A stretch of 64,000 nucleotides of DNA from Meconema thalassinum (Eukaryota > Arthropoda > Insecta > Orthoptera > Tettigoniidae), in contig OX336397.1 in NCBI GenBank assembly GCA_946902985.2, forward strand, positions 184,454,813-184,518,812, given 5' to 3'. Below, piece after piece: positions 20,425-31,804 of the stretch. The notes under the pieces were generated by a model that saw only the letters and a program-made list of their open reading frames with translations, ran no database searches and was not told the origin of the DNA. The translations under genes and the position numbers were made by a program. Numbering within the stretch: position 1 is the stretch's first letter; each line of letters opens with the position of its first letter.

Positions 20425-22083
20425 GTGTTCAAGACACTCCTAAATAAATGCATGATTTGCAAAAAGGAAAGGGAAGAAAAGGTTGAGAGATGGAAAGCTT
20501 ACATAGAGAGTTTGTATAAGGGAAAGGAGATTGAGAATCATGTAATGGAAAGGGAGGAGGAAATTGATGAGGATGCGAAAGGAGATTTAATATTGAGATC
20601 AGAATTTGATAGAGCTTTGGAAGACTTAAGCAGGAACAAAGCACCAGGCATAGATGATATACCGATTGAGTTGCTACGCTGCATAGGAGATGAAGGTCTG
20701 ATCAGGTTATTTCACTTGGTGTGTAGGATTTATGAGACAGGTGAGGTACCCCCTGATTTCAAGAAGAATGTAATCATCCCTATACCAAAGAAAGTGGGAG
20801 CTGACAGATGTGAAGATTACCGTACAATCAGCTTGATTACTCATGCTTCAAAGATCCTGTCTAGAATAATTTACAAGAGGATTGAAAGCCAGATAGAAAC
20901 GGAGTTGGGTGAAGACCAGTTTGGTTTCAGGAGAAATGTAGGAACAAGGAAAGCTGTACTAAGTCTTAGGCTGATTTTAGAAGGTAGAATAAGGAAAGAT
21001 AAGAGAACATTCATGGCTTTTGTAGACTTAGAAAAGGCTTTTGATAACGTTGATTGGACTAAATTGTTTGACATTTTGAAATCAATTGGAATAAAGTACA
21101 GGGATAGGAGGGTGATATACAATCTGTACAGAAACCAGACAGCAGTCATTCGAGTTGAAGGACATGAGAGAGAAGCTGGTATTCAGAAAGGTGTAAGGCA
21201 AGGCTGCAACTTATCACCCATACTTTTCAATCTTTACATTGAACAAGCAATGAAGGAAATTAGAGAAAAATTTAAAGTGGGAGTGAAGATTCAAGGAGAA
21301 ATAATTTCAACTCTGAGATTTGCTGATGACATCGTTATCTTGGCCGACAAGCCTGAGGATTTGAATGAGTTTTTGAATGGTATGGACTCCGTCTTACGGA
21401 AAGAATTCATGATGAAAATAAATAAATGTAAAACAAAAATACTGGAATGCAGCCGAAATAAATCAGAAACCTCTATGGAGATCAAATTGGCAGGTGAAAA
21501 GCTGAAGGAAGTAGGAGACTTCTGTTACTTAGGAAGCAGAATAACCAGTGATGGACGAAGCAAAGAGGATATAAAAAGTAGGTTGGCTCAGGCAAGGAAA
21601 GCATTTCTACAAAAAAGGAATCTGCTGACATCGAATATAGATTTAGGTATTAGGAAGTCATTTTTGAAAGCCTTTGTCTGGAGCGTGGCGCTCTATGGAA
21701 GTGAAACTTGGACTATTGGTGCAGCAGAAAAGAGGAGAATTGAAGCATTTGAAATGTGGTGTTACAGGAGAATGATGAAGATCAGATGGGTAGATAGGGT
21801 TACAAACAAAGAGGTATTAAGGCGAGTGGGAGAGGAGAGATGTTTCTGGCGACTGCTAATGAAGAGAAGAGATAGGTTGGTAGGACACATACTAAGACAC
21901 CCAGGAATAGCAAGCTTAGTTATGGAAGGAAGGGTCGAGGACAAAAACTGTAGGGGTAGACCAAGGTTAGAATATGTTAAACAGTTTGCCTCCGATGTAG
22001 GGTGTCGGAGCTATGTAGAGATGAAACGATTAGCTCAGGACAGGGAGGCATGCAGAGCTGCATCAAACCAGTCAAAAGACTGA
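20425..22083 (+). CDS. RTE-type LINE reverse transcriptase, 552 codons, 5'-truncated, copy 1
   Basis: The open frame encodes the RT and C-terminal domains of an RTE-like non-LTR retrotransposon. Motifs in order: 'NKAPGIDDIPIELL', 'CEDYRTISLITHASKI', 'QFGFRRNVGTRKAV', block A 'AFVDLEKAFDNVDW', 'KGVRQGCNLSPILFN', catalytic 'LRFADDIVILA', 'CYLGSRITSDG' and 'ALYGSETWTI'. Catalytic Asp residues are present. The upstream APE endonuclease is missing, so this is a 5'-truncated insertion; the boundary is near 20425-20450 and the first codon is not a real start. A short 3' sequence after the stop ends near 22105 ('cattatgataat'). It is the only long intact frame in the unit and so the youngest-looking insertion. 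Copy 2 differs at four residues, all non-synonymous. Confidence 0.88.
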   Translation: MFKTLLNKCMICKKEREEKVERWKAYIESLYKGKEIENHVMEREEEIDEDAKGDLILRSEFDRALEDLSRNKAPGIDDIPIELLRCIGDEGLIRLFHLVCRIYETGEVPPDFKKNVIIPIPKKVGADRCEDYRTISLITHASKILSRIIYKRIESQIETELGEDQFGFRRNVGTRKAVLSLRLILEGRIRKDKRTFMAFVDLEKAFDNVDWTKLFDILKSIGIKYRDRRVIYNLYRNQTAVIRVEGHEREAGIQKGVRQGCNLSPILFNLYIEQAMKEIREKFKVGVKIQGEIISTLRFADDIVILADKPEDLNEFLNGMDSVLRKEFMMKINKCKTKILECSRNKSETSMEIKLAGEKLKEVGDFCYLGSRITSDGRSKEDIKSRLAQARKAFLQKRNLLTSNIDLGIRKSFLKAFVWSVALYGSETWTIGAAEKRRIEAFEMWCYRRMMKIRWVDRVTNKEVLRRVGEERCFWRLLMKRRDRLVGHILRHPGIASLVMEGRVEDKNCRGRPRLEYVKQFASDVGCRSYVEMKRLAQDREACRAASNQSKD

Positions 22084-22292
22084 AGACTCAAACACATTAT
22101 GATAATGGCGCTTACGTTTTTCTTCAATTACAACTGTGTAAATTCAAACAGAGCTTCGTCAGTATTCAAGCAGTTAGTTCGACCACTTAGACGATAGATG
22201 ACGTTAGTATTCAGTTTATCGAAAATTGTCGCTTACCCGGTTGATGCATAACACCGTCCAATTGTGGCAAAATTACACCGTGAATAGCTTAA

Positions 22293-22741
22293 GGAAAAAT
22301 ACTTTTAATTCCCCATATTCCGATAGATTTGCCATTCCAGTGTGCAAGAGTGCAGTTCCCATTTCAAAAAATATTCGCAATTTCTATTAACAAAGCGCAA
22401 TGACACACACTTAACAGCAGCAGGTGTACATTTAGACAAAACCATTTTTTTCCCATGAACAACTGTATGTGGCCTGCTCACGAGTATCCGGACAACAAAA
22501 TCGTTATGTCTCAGCAGAAGATGGCAGTTCATATAAGGTAACATCATACCCTGTGGACTTTCTCAAACCTATGAAAGTCCCACTTTGCTGCTCATATCAA
22601 TACACTGTATGTATTAGAATTTTCAGAATTAGAATGGACCCACCTGTAGCCGCGATTGATGTGATAGAACAGACCAATTTTCAGCAATAATGCTTCGTCC
22701 CCATTGTCTTCATCGCGAGCGAAACCGCGGGTACCTGCTAG
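22293..22741 (+). pseudogene. Helitron 3' end: Pif1-type helicase C-terminus plus terminal hairpin and CTAG, copy 1
   Basis: Helitrons move by a Rep/helicase protein and end in a short hairpin followed by CTRR. Here 22293 onward reads 'GKILLIPHIP', 'LPFQCARVQFPFQKIFAISINKAQ', then after a stop and shift 'HEQLYVACSRVSGQQNRYV' (about 22457-22515). That is the expected C-terminal helicase block ending near the element's end. A hairpin with CGCG stems (22714-22717 and 22726-22729) lies 8 nt before CTAG (22738-22741), and T follows, as expected for insertion at AT. The upstream part of the Helitron is not found; the RTE LINE lies just to the left. Frameshifts show it is dead. Confidence 0.75.
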
Positions 22742-22789
22742 TAAAATATATGCCCCACCCTTTTCTTTTTGTACCAGACTGTACCTCTC

Positions 22790-23010
22790 CGCGCGCACCT
22801 GACTGTACCTCGCGTTCGGTTTCTTTCCGATATTTCTCGAACCAATTGTCGGGGATTATCGTGTAAGGTGTCAAATTACTTGGAATGAAGCCCCCTTTCC
22901 CACGGATGATTTATTTTTACAAATTTGTGCAAAGGGCGTAACTACACGGGAGGGACCCATTTTATTTGTGTGCGAATTTTCCGCGCTGCGTGCACGTGAC
23001 TATTTGTGAG
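22790..23010 (+). repeat. R repeat copy
   Basis: 'tttccgatatttctcgaacc', 'gtgtaaggtgtcaaattact', 'ggaatgaagcccccttt' and 'gcaaagggcgtaactacacg' occur in the same order as in 27662-27810 and 402-774. This is the best-preserved copy of R. Confidence 0.55.
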
Positions 23011-23136
23011 ACTCTGGCGGGCTTTTCAAATTATTATATTTAAGTTATTGACTGAGTTATTTATTTATTTCATGATTGTTATTATATATTAATTTGTTCT
23101 TTTAATACGTATTTAATTTTATTTATTAGATGTTAC

Positions 23137-23137
<1 letters not shown>

Positions 23138-23181
<44 letters not shown>
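23138..23181 (+). repeat. (ATT)n microsatellite, 44 bp
   Basis: The same site in copy 2 (50848-50870) is 21 bp shorter, a difference of seven repeats. It is a useful marker for telling units apart. Confidence 0.95.
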
Positions 23182-23245
23182 GTGAGCAACAAGAATTTTA
23201 CCCCAAAGAGCATGACGCCAGCCACGGTGATTGTGCCTGACTTTT

Positions 23246-23256
23246 ATTGATTTCCC
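23246..23256 (+). repeat. Target-site duplication, left copy
   Basis: 'attgatttccc' is repeated exactly at 23677-23687 and flanks the second SINE A. Confidence 0.9.
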
Positions 23257-23627
23257 AGCTTGCCACGGTGGGTGAGTGGTTAACGTGCCGGACTACCAAC
23301 CCCAAGCTTCCAGGTTCGCTCCTGGCCGTGGTAATTGATTTTTCAAAGGCGACGAAAATAACGACATAAATGTCATACGTTGTTGGAATGCTAAAGAACC
23401 CATTTGAATTCAGTAGGCCGTGTTCATAATTACAAAATTAATCTCGGGATTTTCCGCCAACACAAAGTTCCTCTAATCTCTACTAGAAAGCGCTATAGTG
23501 TCAAGGAACTTAGATATCTAACCTCTTTGGCTTTCATAGCGTTCCAAGGAACGACGAAATTCGACATAAAAGCTGCCCTCTGGGTGTCAAATAACAAAGA
23601 TTGCACCCGGCCACCGAGGCCATACGA

Positions 23628-23676
<49 letters not shown>
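23257..23676 (+). mobile_element. tRNA-derived SINE with (ATT)n tail (SINE A, second copy)
   Basis: This has the same structure as 8634-9019: head 'gccacggtgggtgagtgg', B-box-like 'ggttcgctcctgg', body with 'acccatttgaattcagtagg', and end 'gaggccatacgat' with a long (ATT)n tail. It is flanked by an exact 11-bp duplication, which fixes both ends and shows insertion by target-primed reverse transcription, presumably using a LINE partner. Minus-strand ORFs over the tail give poly-Ile and are not genes. Confidence 0.92.
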
Positions 23677-23679
<3 letters not shown>

Positions 23680-23687
23680 GATTTCCC
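23677..23687 (+). repeat. Target-site duplication, right copy
   Basis: 'attgatttccc' is the exact match of 23246-23256. Confidence 0.9.
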
Positions 23688-23754
23688 TCGAAGCGATAAT
23701 GCTAGAACGTCATGCAAGGGATCGAATTGAACGACATGACGTTATCTTTGCAGT

Positions 23755-24105
23755 GGGCAGATAATTTCCAAAGGGCCTAACTACACATTTTAAATATTTT
23801 GGTTTTTATTTTTTTATTTTGTTATTTCATGTTTTATTATTATTTTTATCCAATTTTTATTCTTTATTTTAAAATTTTAGATTTTGGCTAAAGGGCATAA
23901 TGGATACATGTTATTATTATTTGGTAATTATTATTGATTTTTAGTGGTAGCTAGCCCAAGAGGCTACCTGAGCTGTAATTTTCACTTATCTGTTTTTATT
24001 GTTTGATTTTTGCCAGTAGAGCGTAACTGGTACATTTTTAGCTAATTATTTATTTATTTAATTGAGCTGTAGTGATAGCTATCTCAACATGGATATACCC
24101 CTAAG
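23755..24105 (+). repeat. Diverged R-like motif series
   Basis: Variants of 'ttttggc(c)aaagggc(c)taac' recur at about 23768, 23885 and 24010, roughly 120 bp apart. They are followed by T-rich sequence and 'gtagctagc' or 'gatagctatc' blocks also found near 755 in the R region. A small hairpin 'ggtagc...gctacc' lies near 23946-23968. No gene. Confidence 0.4.
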
Positions 24106-24215
24106 CGGGAAGAGGAAGAGGGATGGCTAGAAGTTCTATCTCACCCGTGGCCGAGATGGATAAAGCATAAATAAAACATAATAGGCTATCACACGTTTTT
24201 AAGTATGCCTGACTT

Positions 24216-27200
24216 CTAAAGGCGAGTTCTTAGATGACTATATAGCCCAATCCTGGAAACACGAACTCTCCCACAGTAGCGACACACGTTGTTCGGAGCA
24301 GACACTGGCTCTTGAGGGTTGATCCTCACGCTCTTGCCTTGCATTGTACTTCTCAGTCTCAGATCTTCGCCAATGTTGTTCGAAACATAGTGGACCTTGG
24401 TGGACAAAGCGACACCATACCTGACGATTTGATGCCGTAGTCTCGCATTTATTCTTGTCGATTTGGCATTTGGTAAAATTGTATTTTAGGACGATGTTGA
24501 AGCGTTTCCTTTGCCCTCCTTGCTTTCTCTGTCCAATCTGCAACTGACAGTACATAATTTGTTTTGGGAGACATCGTTAAGGCATTCAAACAACATGTGC
24601 TGCCCATCGAAGCTGATGCTTAATTATCATAGCCTCAATGCTGGTAGTATTCGCTTCCTCCAAGACACTGATATTGGTGCGTCGGTCCGAGAATTCTCCT
24701 CATACAACGCTGATGGTAACTTTTCAAACTCCTTAAGTGCTTTCTGTAGGTAGTCCAGGTTTCGCAACATTAGAACAGAGAAGGTATTACAACAGCTTGG
24801 CACACATGCAATTTGGTTGGAGTACTGATATCATGGTTGTCAAACACCCTTTTTCGTAGACGCCCAAACGCTGCACTAGCACATCTAAGGCGATATTGTA
24901 TTTCATCATCAATGTTAGCATTTGCTGAGAGATGACTCTCCAGGTAAGGGAAGTGTTCAATGTATTTTATATTGTTCCCTTTGATCATAATGGGAAAACA
25001 AGCAGCTTTACAGTTGGACGTAGCAGGTTGATGCATAATTTGCGTTTTACTGGTGTTTATTTCCAGACCTGTGCACTTATACGCGTCTTTAAAAGCATTC
25101 AGAGCAGCCGCTAGAGCTTCCTGCGAGTTTGCCAATATAACATTATCGTCAGCACATTGGAGTTCGAGAACGGAACCTGTCGATACCTTTATCTTTGCTC
25201 GCAGTCGGTTAAGATTGAATAATCCTCCGTCATTCCTGTAATATCTACACCATTCGGAACTTTACTTTGATCAGATGAAGCATAGCGCCAACAAAAACTA
25301 AATAAAAATAATGTTGGGCCGATCACACATCCTTGCTTGACACGTGTTGTGATCTTAAAGGGTTCTCCAGGCCCATTGCTGTTAAGAACTGAGCCCTTCA
25401 TATTCTCATGGAGTATTCTAATAATCTGAATGAATTTTGGAGGACATCCAATTCGAGCTAGGGTTTTCCAAAGAGCTTCTCTATTGACTGAATCGAAAGC
25501 CTTGATTATATAAATGAAGACCATATTTAGAGGGCGATTTTGTTCTCTACTTTTTTCTGGCATCTGTCCAGCACAGAAGATCATATCAGTTGTTCCTCGA
25601 TTGGGTCTAAATTCACATTGAGTTTCAGGCAGTGATTCTTCAGCCAAAGGCTTAATACGATTGGACAGGATTCTGGCAAGAATTTTTCCAGCTATAGAAA
25701 GCAGGGATATTCCACGATAGTTGCCACATTGAGCAATGTCACCCTTCTTAAAGATTACTACTATCTAGGCATCCATGAGATCATCTGGGATCGTTTCTGT
25801 TTTCCATAACTTGCCAATGAGCTTGTGAGTGTGGTGAACTAGTACTGTGCCCCCATCTTTAAATAGTTCAGCTGGAATCCCATCTATGTCTGCTGCAATA
25901 TTATTCTTGAGTTCATTACCAGCAATTTCAACTGCTAGTAGGGAGGGACTTCCATCAAGCTGTTTTTGCGGAATTTTGCTTAAAATGTTATCATTGACGT
26001 GGGTATCCCTGTTGAGTAGTTCGTCAAAATGTTCCCTCCAGGGGGAGTTCCTTGAAGAAGTGCCTCGGCGGAGTTAAGCATCATCTTTCGATTTTAGAGG
26101 ATTTACGGCGTGACGGAATGGTCCATAAATATATGTTGTTGCACTGAAGAAAGCATGTGTATTATTGGTATCAGCTAGAAACTGCATTTCATGTGATTTT
26201 GATAACCACCAAAGGTTTTTCATCCCATTTTCATAACCACCCAGTTTATTACAAATCATGGTCGCCTCAAATCCTATCCTCATCAAATGACCATTATTGA
26301 TTCATCAATTTGCAGCTGCCAGGAAAATTCTCCACAGACGGCTCGTCACCTGTTAACTGAACGCACCACGTACTCGGGAGTACGACCAGCTGTACTACGA
26401 TCATTACCACTGCAAACTATTATGAAATACCACTGGAATTCTGTCGAAATAACAGAATTTATAAAAAAAAACTTCCACTCACTTCAATAATTAATTCATT
26501 TTAATGTTTGCATTTAAAACTGTAAATATCTCGTGATATAGCTGTAGGTGAAACACGGGTTGTAACTATATTAAGGAAAAATAAAAATAAAGGTTTTTCA
26601 TTGCTCGAGTTCTCTTTTGGACTTCAGCCTTGGCTTCTTGAAAAAGTTGTCTTTTGGACGCAGATTTAGGGTTATTTGTCCATGCATTGAGCGCTTTCCT
26701 CTTCTCATCTATAGGAAATTGAATTTCTTGTTTATTTTCATCAAACCAGTCTTGATGCCTTTTCTCAGCCAAGTCAGCTGACTCTTCGCAGGCTGAGAGT
26801 ACTGCTGATTTAAACATTTGCCTGTGTTCTTCTATGTTTTCTGGACAATAATCAGGCAGCTTTTCACCAAGAAGTTTATGTAACTTTGATTTAACATTAT
26901 CGTCCTTAAGAAGTTCAAGCTTACGAGCTTTCCCTGATTTCTGAATTTCTGGGAAATTCACAGAGCCAAAACAGATCGGATCAGTCGGTGATCAGTCCAA
27001 CAGTCATCAGCACTTGTCAGAGCTCTTGTGATGAGTACATCACGCTGATCTCGGGCACGCACTATCACATAATCAATTAGATGCCAGTGTTTTGATCTTG
27101 AATGTTGCCATGATGTCTTAAATTTGTCCTACAGTCAGAAGAATGTATTTATAATGACAAGGTTATATTCAGAACATTTGGTTATGATTGATGTTTCCAA

Positions 27201-27659
27201 CATCTTATTTCCCAATTACACCTGTCCTCAGTGTTGAGTCCATGCCAACATGGGCATTGAAATCCCCGAGGAGAATGATTTTATCAGACTGTGGTATATT
27301 TTTCAGAAGCTCGTCTACTTATAGTTGGGAGCAGAATTTTCCTTTTTGCTCCTCTTCAGAGGTGAGAGTTGGAGCATATGTGCTTATTATAGTTGCTCTT
27401 TGATTATTACTGAGCTTGAGGGTTGGGTCATAAGCTTTTCATTTACACCAAATGGGAGCTCAACAAGTTCATTCTTATTGGCAAAACCAACCCCATGAAT
27501 ACGTGGTTCATTTGCCTCTTTCCCCTTCCAAAAGAAGGTGTAGTATCCTGCATGTTCCATCAAAATTGTCCTTCATTTGCGAGTCTCGTTTCACTGGGTG
27601 CAGCAATATCAGTTCACGAGCAACAATTGCTGTTCGTCTTTGTGGTCGGTTTTCTGTGT
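24216..27659 (-). pseudogene. Decayed LINE: APE endonuclease, RT and terminal zinc finger, copy 1
   Basis: Read from 27659 downward, the endonuclease N-terminus shows 'NRPQRRTAIVAREL', then 'LGDFNAHVGMDS' (near 27240) and 'SKHWHLIDYVIVR' (near 27060). The linker ORF (26961-26566) follows. The RT then reads 'AADIDGIPAELFKDGG', 'IFKKGDIAQCGNYRGISLL', 'ETQCEFRPNRGTTDMIF' (25620), 'IIKAFDSVNREALW' and 'RVKQGCVIGPTLF'. The catalytic box reads 'CADD' (near 25145) where YADD is usual. The C-terminal segment has 'YCQLQIGQRKQGG', and the protein ends with a C2H2-like 'CRYCGRVRVSRIGLYSHLRTR' near 24225. The layout is that of RTE-like or related LINEs often seen in arthropods; the clade is not certain. 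Many frame breaks make it dead. Confidence 0.88.
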
Positions 27660-27661
27660 TA

Positions 27662-27810
27662 GTGTATGTTACCGCCAGACTTTTTCCGATATTTCCCGAA
27701 CCCATGAACGGAGATGGTCATGCGACAACCCACGTTACACGGGATGAATCCCCCTTACTCATGGACCACTTATTTTGGTTGATTTATACCAAACAAATAC
27801 CGACAGTAGT
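27662..27810 (+). repeat. R repeat copy spanning the chosen unit boundary
   Basis: 'gactttttccgatatttccc' is followed by 'acacgggatgaatccccctt' and a T-rich stretch. It is continuous across the arbitrary unit border at 27715 and ends where SINE B begins. Confidence 0.5.
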
Positions 27811-28116
27811 GGCTACGCTGGCTAAAGCGCAGCGTTAGGCCATGAGGCCAAGCTCTCTGCTGACTCGGTAGACACGTGTGTTCGAGCCCCTCCGTCGGCT
27901 GTCCTTGAAATTGTTTCCGTGGTTTCACCATTTTCAACACCACGCAAATGCTGGGACGGTACCTTCTGACAGGCCACGGCTGCTTCCTTCCACATCCTTG
28001 CCTAGTTTCATTCATCTTCATCCATTCCATCTCTCATCCTGACGCGCAGGTCGCCCACGGGCGTCGACTAGAAAGACCTGCACTCGGCCTCTCAGTAGGC
28101 CACACGAAAAAAAAAA
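27811..28116 (+). mobile_element. SINE B, copy 2
   Basis: As at 97-401 but with ten A residues in the tail (28107-28116) and one private C-to-A change near 27927. Confidence 0.7.
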
Positions 28117-28489
28117 CTATTTGGTCATCGGCACATGATTTTTTGGGAATGAATAACGATACGAATATGTATGTGGGCTCATTTTACTTGGATCGAACCC
28201 CAGTTTTCCGTGGAATGTTTCTTCTTAATTCGCCCAAAGGACCTAACTGCTTCGGAGGCACTACTTTATTTGAAAGCGACTGTACCTTACCGTTCGGCTT
28301 TTTCCCGTCTCACGTACCGATTATTTGAGGAAGTCGTGTAAGGGGTTATTTTACTCGGAATGAAGCTCCCCTTTCCTATGGATTAGTAATTTCCCCAAAT
28401 TTAGCCAACGGACCTAAACTAGTAGGTTATTTTTATTAGGTAATTATTTATTTGATTGAGCAGTAGCAGTAGCTATCACAAGAGGGTAC
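28117..28489 (+). repeat. Two R repeat copies, unit 2
   Basis: The counterpart of 402-774. Position 28162 is C where copy 1 (447) has T, a CpG site. Confidence 0.5.
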
Positions 28490-28966
28490 TGTACGCGTAT
28501 TGGCAGTCGAGAAATATTCTATCTTCAGAAAGTTTTCTAAGTTAACCAATGATAATTTAAACGGAGTATGGAATAGAGCTACAAGCAGGTTTAGACACCT
28601 AGCACAGTTAGCCAAGTTAATTGAGCCAACCAATCAGGTAACTTCCAGCCACTTGCATGTCAGGACAGCTCGGAAAAAGTCAAGTATTGTTTGACAGCAC
28701 GAAGGTAGCCGAGTACTTCCGATCTCGTGAGCCAGCAAGCCAAAGACACGCGAATGGAGGGTGACGGCAAGCTAGAAGTAGGGGAACACACGTCAGACGC
28801 GTGGCGATCATGGCCAATCAAAAGAGGCGTTACTAAGAAGAAAGCAATTAGCGCAATTAACATATCTTATTACCAGCGAGATATTAACACTTAATAACAT
28901 CAAAAAAGTTAATTCATAACTAAGAAGTATTTATATATCATTGCAGCTAATTAAATGCTCAAATAG
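28490..28966 (+). repeat. Gypsy 5' LTR, copy 2
   Basis: Matches 775-1251. The candidate primer-binding site lies at 29021-29040. The leader to the gag start (28967-29696) has no gene. Confidence 0.9.
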
Positions 28967-29696
28967 TGATTTTAGTCCCACAGTTGAGAGCCTAGTGATA
29001 TGAATGGCCTCGTAACGATTTGGGGGCATTCGAGAGTGATCCCTAAATGGTTAGCCAGTATGTTAAATTAGCAATTCCAATGTGAATAACTAGAGATTAT
29101 AGTTATGGTGCAGGGTGGAATCAAGGTTGAAGGTAGATGCATTTTAGAACCTTGACCTTAGAATACATTTTTTAATAGTTACACGAGAGTATTGGAAAAT
29201 CGATGGAAGACTAAAAATTTGGTAATAATAGTCAACCAACGGTTACCGAGGTTAGAATGGATTTATGAAAGAAATCTAACCTGAAATGTTAAATATGTTT
29301 TGTATAGTGAAAAGAAAAGACTAGACCGAGGTCTAACCTAAGGAAGGTTATGGCTAGATATAATTTTATTTGATTTACCGGTTGTATGACTATTTTGAGG
29401 TCATAAGTAAAGTAAAACTAATATGGTAAATTAGAATTGCTGTTTTTTTCTTGTTAGACCGTTGGCTACAAGAGATAATGAGTCATCTAGGGAAGACGGA
29501 TATAAATCCGTAATTTATAAGGTCAGTTATTTGTAATTTGAGGGTAATTCGAGAAGTAAAACTTTAAAATCTCCTTATTTTATTTGTAGTGGTATAAATG
29601 GTAGTTGTTTCGGATATTCTCGATTGTTGTCATAGTGATTGTTCCCTATTCTCAAGAAAGAAGAAACTGCCAGGTGACCTGGAAACTATTAGGGCA

Positions 29697-31804
29697 ATGT
29701 TTGCCACATTGTAAGAGACTCAGGGCAAGCTAGATAAAGACTTGGAGGCCCTACACCAAGCTACCCACCAAAATCAGAAATGTGTAGAACAAGAAATTGA
29801 GAAATATTCAGAAGAAATCAGGAGAGAGGCTAAGGCAGCTACAGATAGGTTAGCTAGGGAATGCCAGAATAGTGCAACTGAACCTCGAAGAAGGTTAGCT
29901 GAAACACAAGCGACAGAAGCTAATTCCCAAGTAACTTTAGCTAATGCTCAAACAACATTAGCCACTTTACAAACTCAACCTACAGAGACCAAAAGCACTT
30001 TAGCTACTCTAGAAACTTGGTCTAATGCTACCCAGAATACCTTAGCTAGAACCCGAACATCCTTAGCAACTTTAGAAATTAAATCTGAGGACACTAGTAA
30101 GAAACTTACAGATTTACAGAATGGCATAACCCTCCAATTAGGTAAGTTCCAATCTGAAAATCTAGGTATAAGCTCCAACCTGGATGAGTTGAAAACAACT
30201 GTGGCTAAGCTACAAATACAGGTGAATCAGAAGGTTGATCTTGTAAAGGCTGATATTGAAATTGATATGAAGGGCATTGTCGATAAAAGTGTTGATAAAC
30301 TTAAGAATGAATTAATTGAAGCATCAGGTCATACTGTGAAACGTTTAGAGGATGAGTTCTCTAAGAAATTAGTTATGTCAAAACATCGTGTCAATAAAGA
30401 CATTACTGAGGTAAGAGAAGATTTCTCTAGGAGAATTCAATGTCTACAGTCATAACAACTTTTTGATATAGAACCAAATTTAGATGATACGATTAAACAA
30501 CATGTTAGTTCGGAGATAGACAATAAAATCTCAAATTTAAGCAGCGAAATCGAATCAATTAGGAATCGGTTAAGCAGAGTCACAATTGGTAATTGTAACA
30601 AAATGGAGGATACGAATAAATGTCAGACTATCGAAATTAATAACGGTAATGATGAATTGACACCAGACCGAGTAGAAGAAGGAAATTTTAGAGAAGAACG
30701 GGAAAGACAGCAAGAACGAATCGATAGATTAGAGGACGTACTCTATAATGTAAGAAGACAGGATGTACCGCCGGTTACAAGTAATCAGTTGCGATTCTCA
30801 ACGCCTAACGAGAATCTATTAAGAGTAAATACTATATGGAGTACTCCCAATGTCATGTTAATTCGTAATATAGAAGAAACCTTGAACTTTTTCAGGGAAT
30901 TATGGTATTAACCCGATAGAATTTATAAATGACATTTCTGAATATTTTCTGGAAAATAACGTTCCAGAGGAGAGGAAATTAAGGATGGTGAGCGATATCT
31001 CACTTCAAACTTGCTTCAGTGGTACAGGGATTTCCGATGGACATTTAGGTCTTATGAGGACTTTGCCGATGCCGATTTTGGTCGTTGGACGAGCAGCAGA
31101 ATTTAAGGGCAGAGGCGTATTCGCGAAAGTATGCTAGTTCACATCCCACACGTTACGCTAGCTACTTTACCACACAGTTAGCCTGTCTAAAATATTTACA
31201 GCCACCACTATCTGACGTAGAACTGATACAAACTAAATCCCGACAGTTACCAGTGGATGTGAGAAGAAATATTATATCAACCGGAGTATCAAATCTACAG
31301 GCAAAGGATGAACTACTTCGTAAATTGGATTATACATCAAGTACATCGAATCCAAGTTTCCGTAGTCCCAGAACGGACCATCGTGAAGTAAACACCATAA
31401 TGATAGATGAAATGCAGCAGACAGAGGAAGAAATTGTCAGAAATAATCATGGAGGAGGACCTATGAGAAATGGTTATACTCCAAGACAAAGAAATGATTA
31501 TCAGAACCGCAGATAACAAAATGTTAGGCCATATGAGAGATATTCACGTAACAATGAACAGAATTGAAGGTCTGGATACCAGTATAATAATGCATATCAC
31601 CGAAGTAATTATTACCAGAGAGGTAATAACAATAATTATAACCAGGGATATTCGCGTTATAAAAATTGTAATGACGAGAATTATAATCGCCAAAATAACC
31701 AGAGAAACCAGCATAATCAAAATTACGATATTAATAGACGTGAAGACGATCGAGGAACAGGAGAAAATAGGCCTAGGCAAGAGACAAGAGAACAGAGGAA
31801 ATAG
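29697..31804 (+). pseudogene. gag: Gypsy gag, decayed, copy 2
   Basis: It carries the same stops and frameshifts as copy 1, so these lesions arose before amplification. Private changes include Ala-to-Gly in the coiled-coil stretch near 30165 and a CpG-to-CpA change at 31546 (Arg to His in the overlapping pol frame). Confidence 0.75.

Larger units (their letters stand above)
1..27714. repeat. Macro-tandem repeat, copy 1 (27,714 bp)
   Basis: The sequence starting at position 1 (tggtcatgcgacaacccacg) recurs at 27715 and 55396. Everything between follows in the same order and strand, so position 1 is an arbitrary phase point inside the repeat. Every element listed for this copy has a counterpart 27,680 to 27,715 bp downstream. 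The offset changes only at microsatellites, homopolymers and one 2-bp indel. The unit is made of nested, mostly decayed transposable elements with no host gene seen. Unequal crossing-over or rolling-circle amplification of one ancestral block would explain it; which one is not shown by the sequence. Confidence 0.97.

Noticed and set aside
23138..23680. CRISPR-like spaced repeats
   Set aside because: The repeats are plain (ATT)n microsatellites and SINE tails without spacers.
23493..23717. Minus-strand ORF with a poly-Ile run
   Set aside because: It reads through the (ATT)n tail of SINE A.
24141..24175. Third tRNA-like head ('gtggccgagatgg')
   Set aside because: There is an A-box-like string only; no B box follows at a suitable distance.
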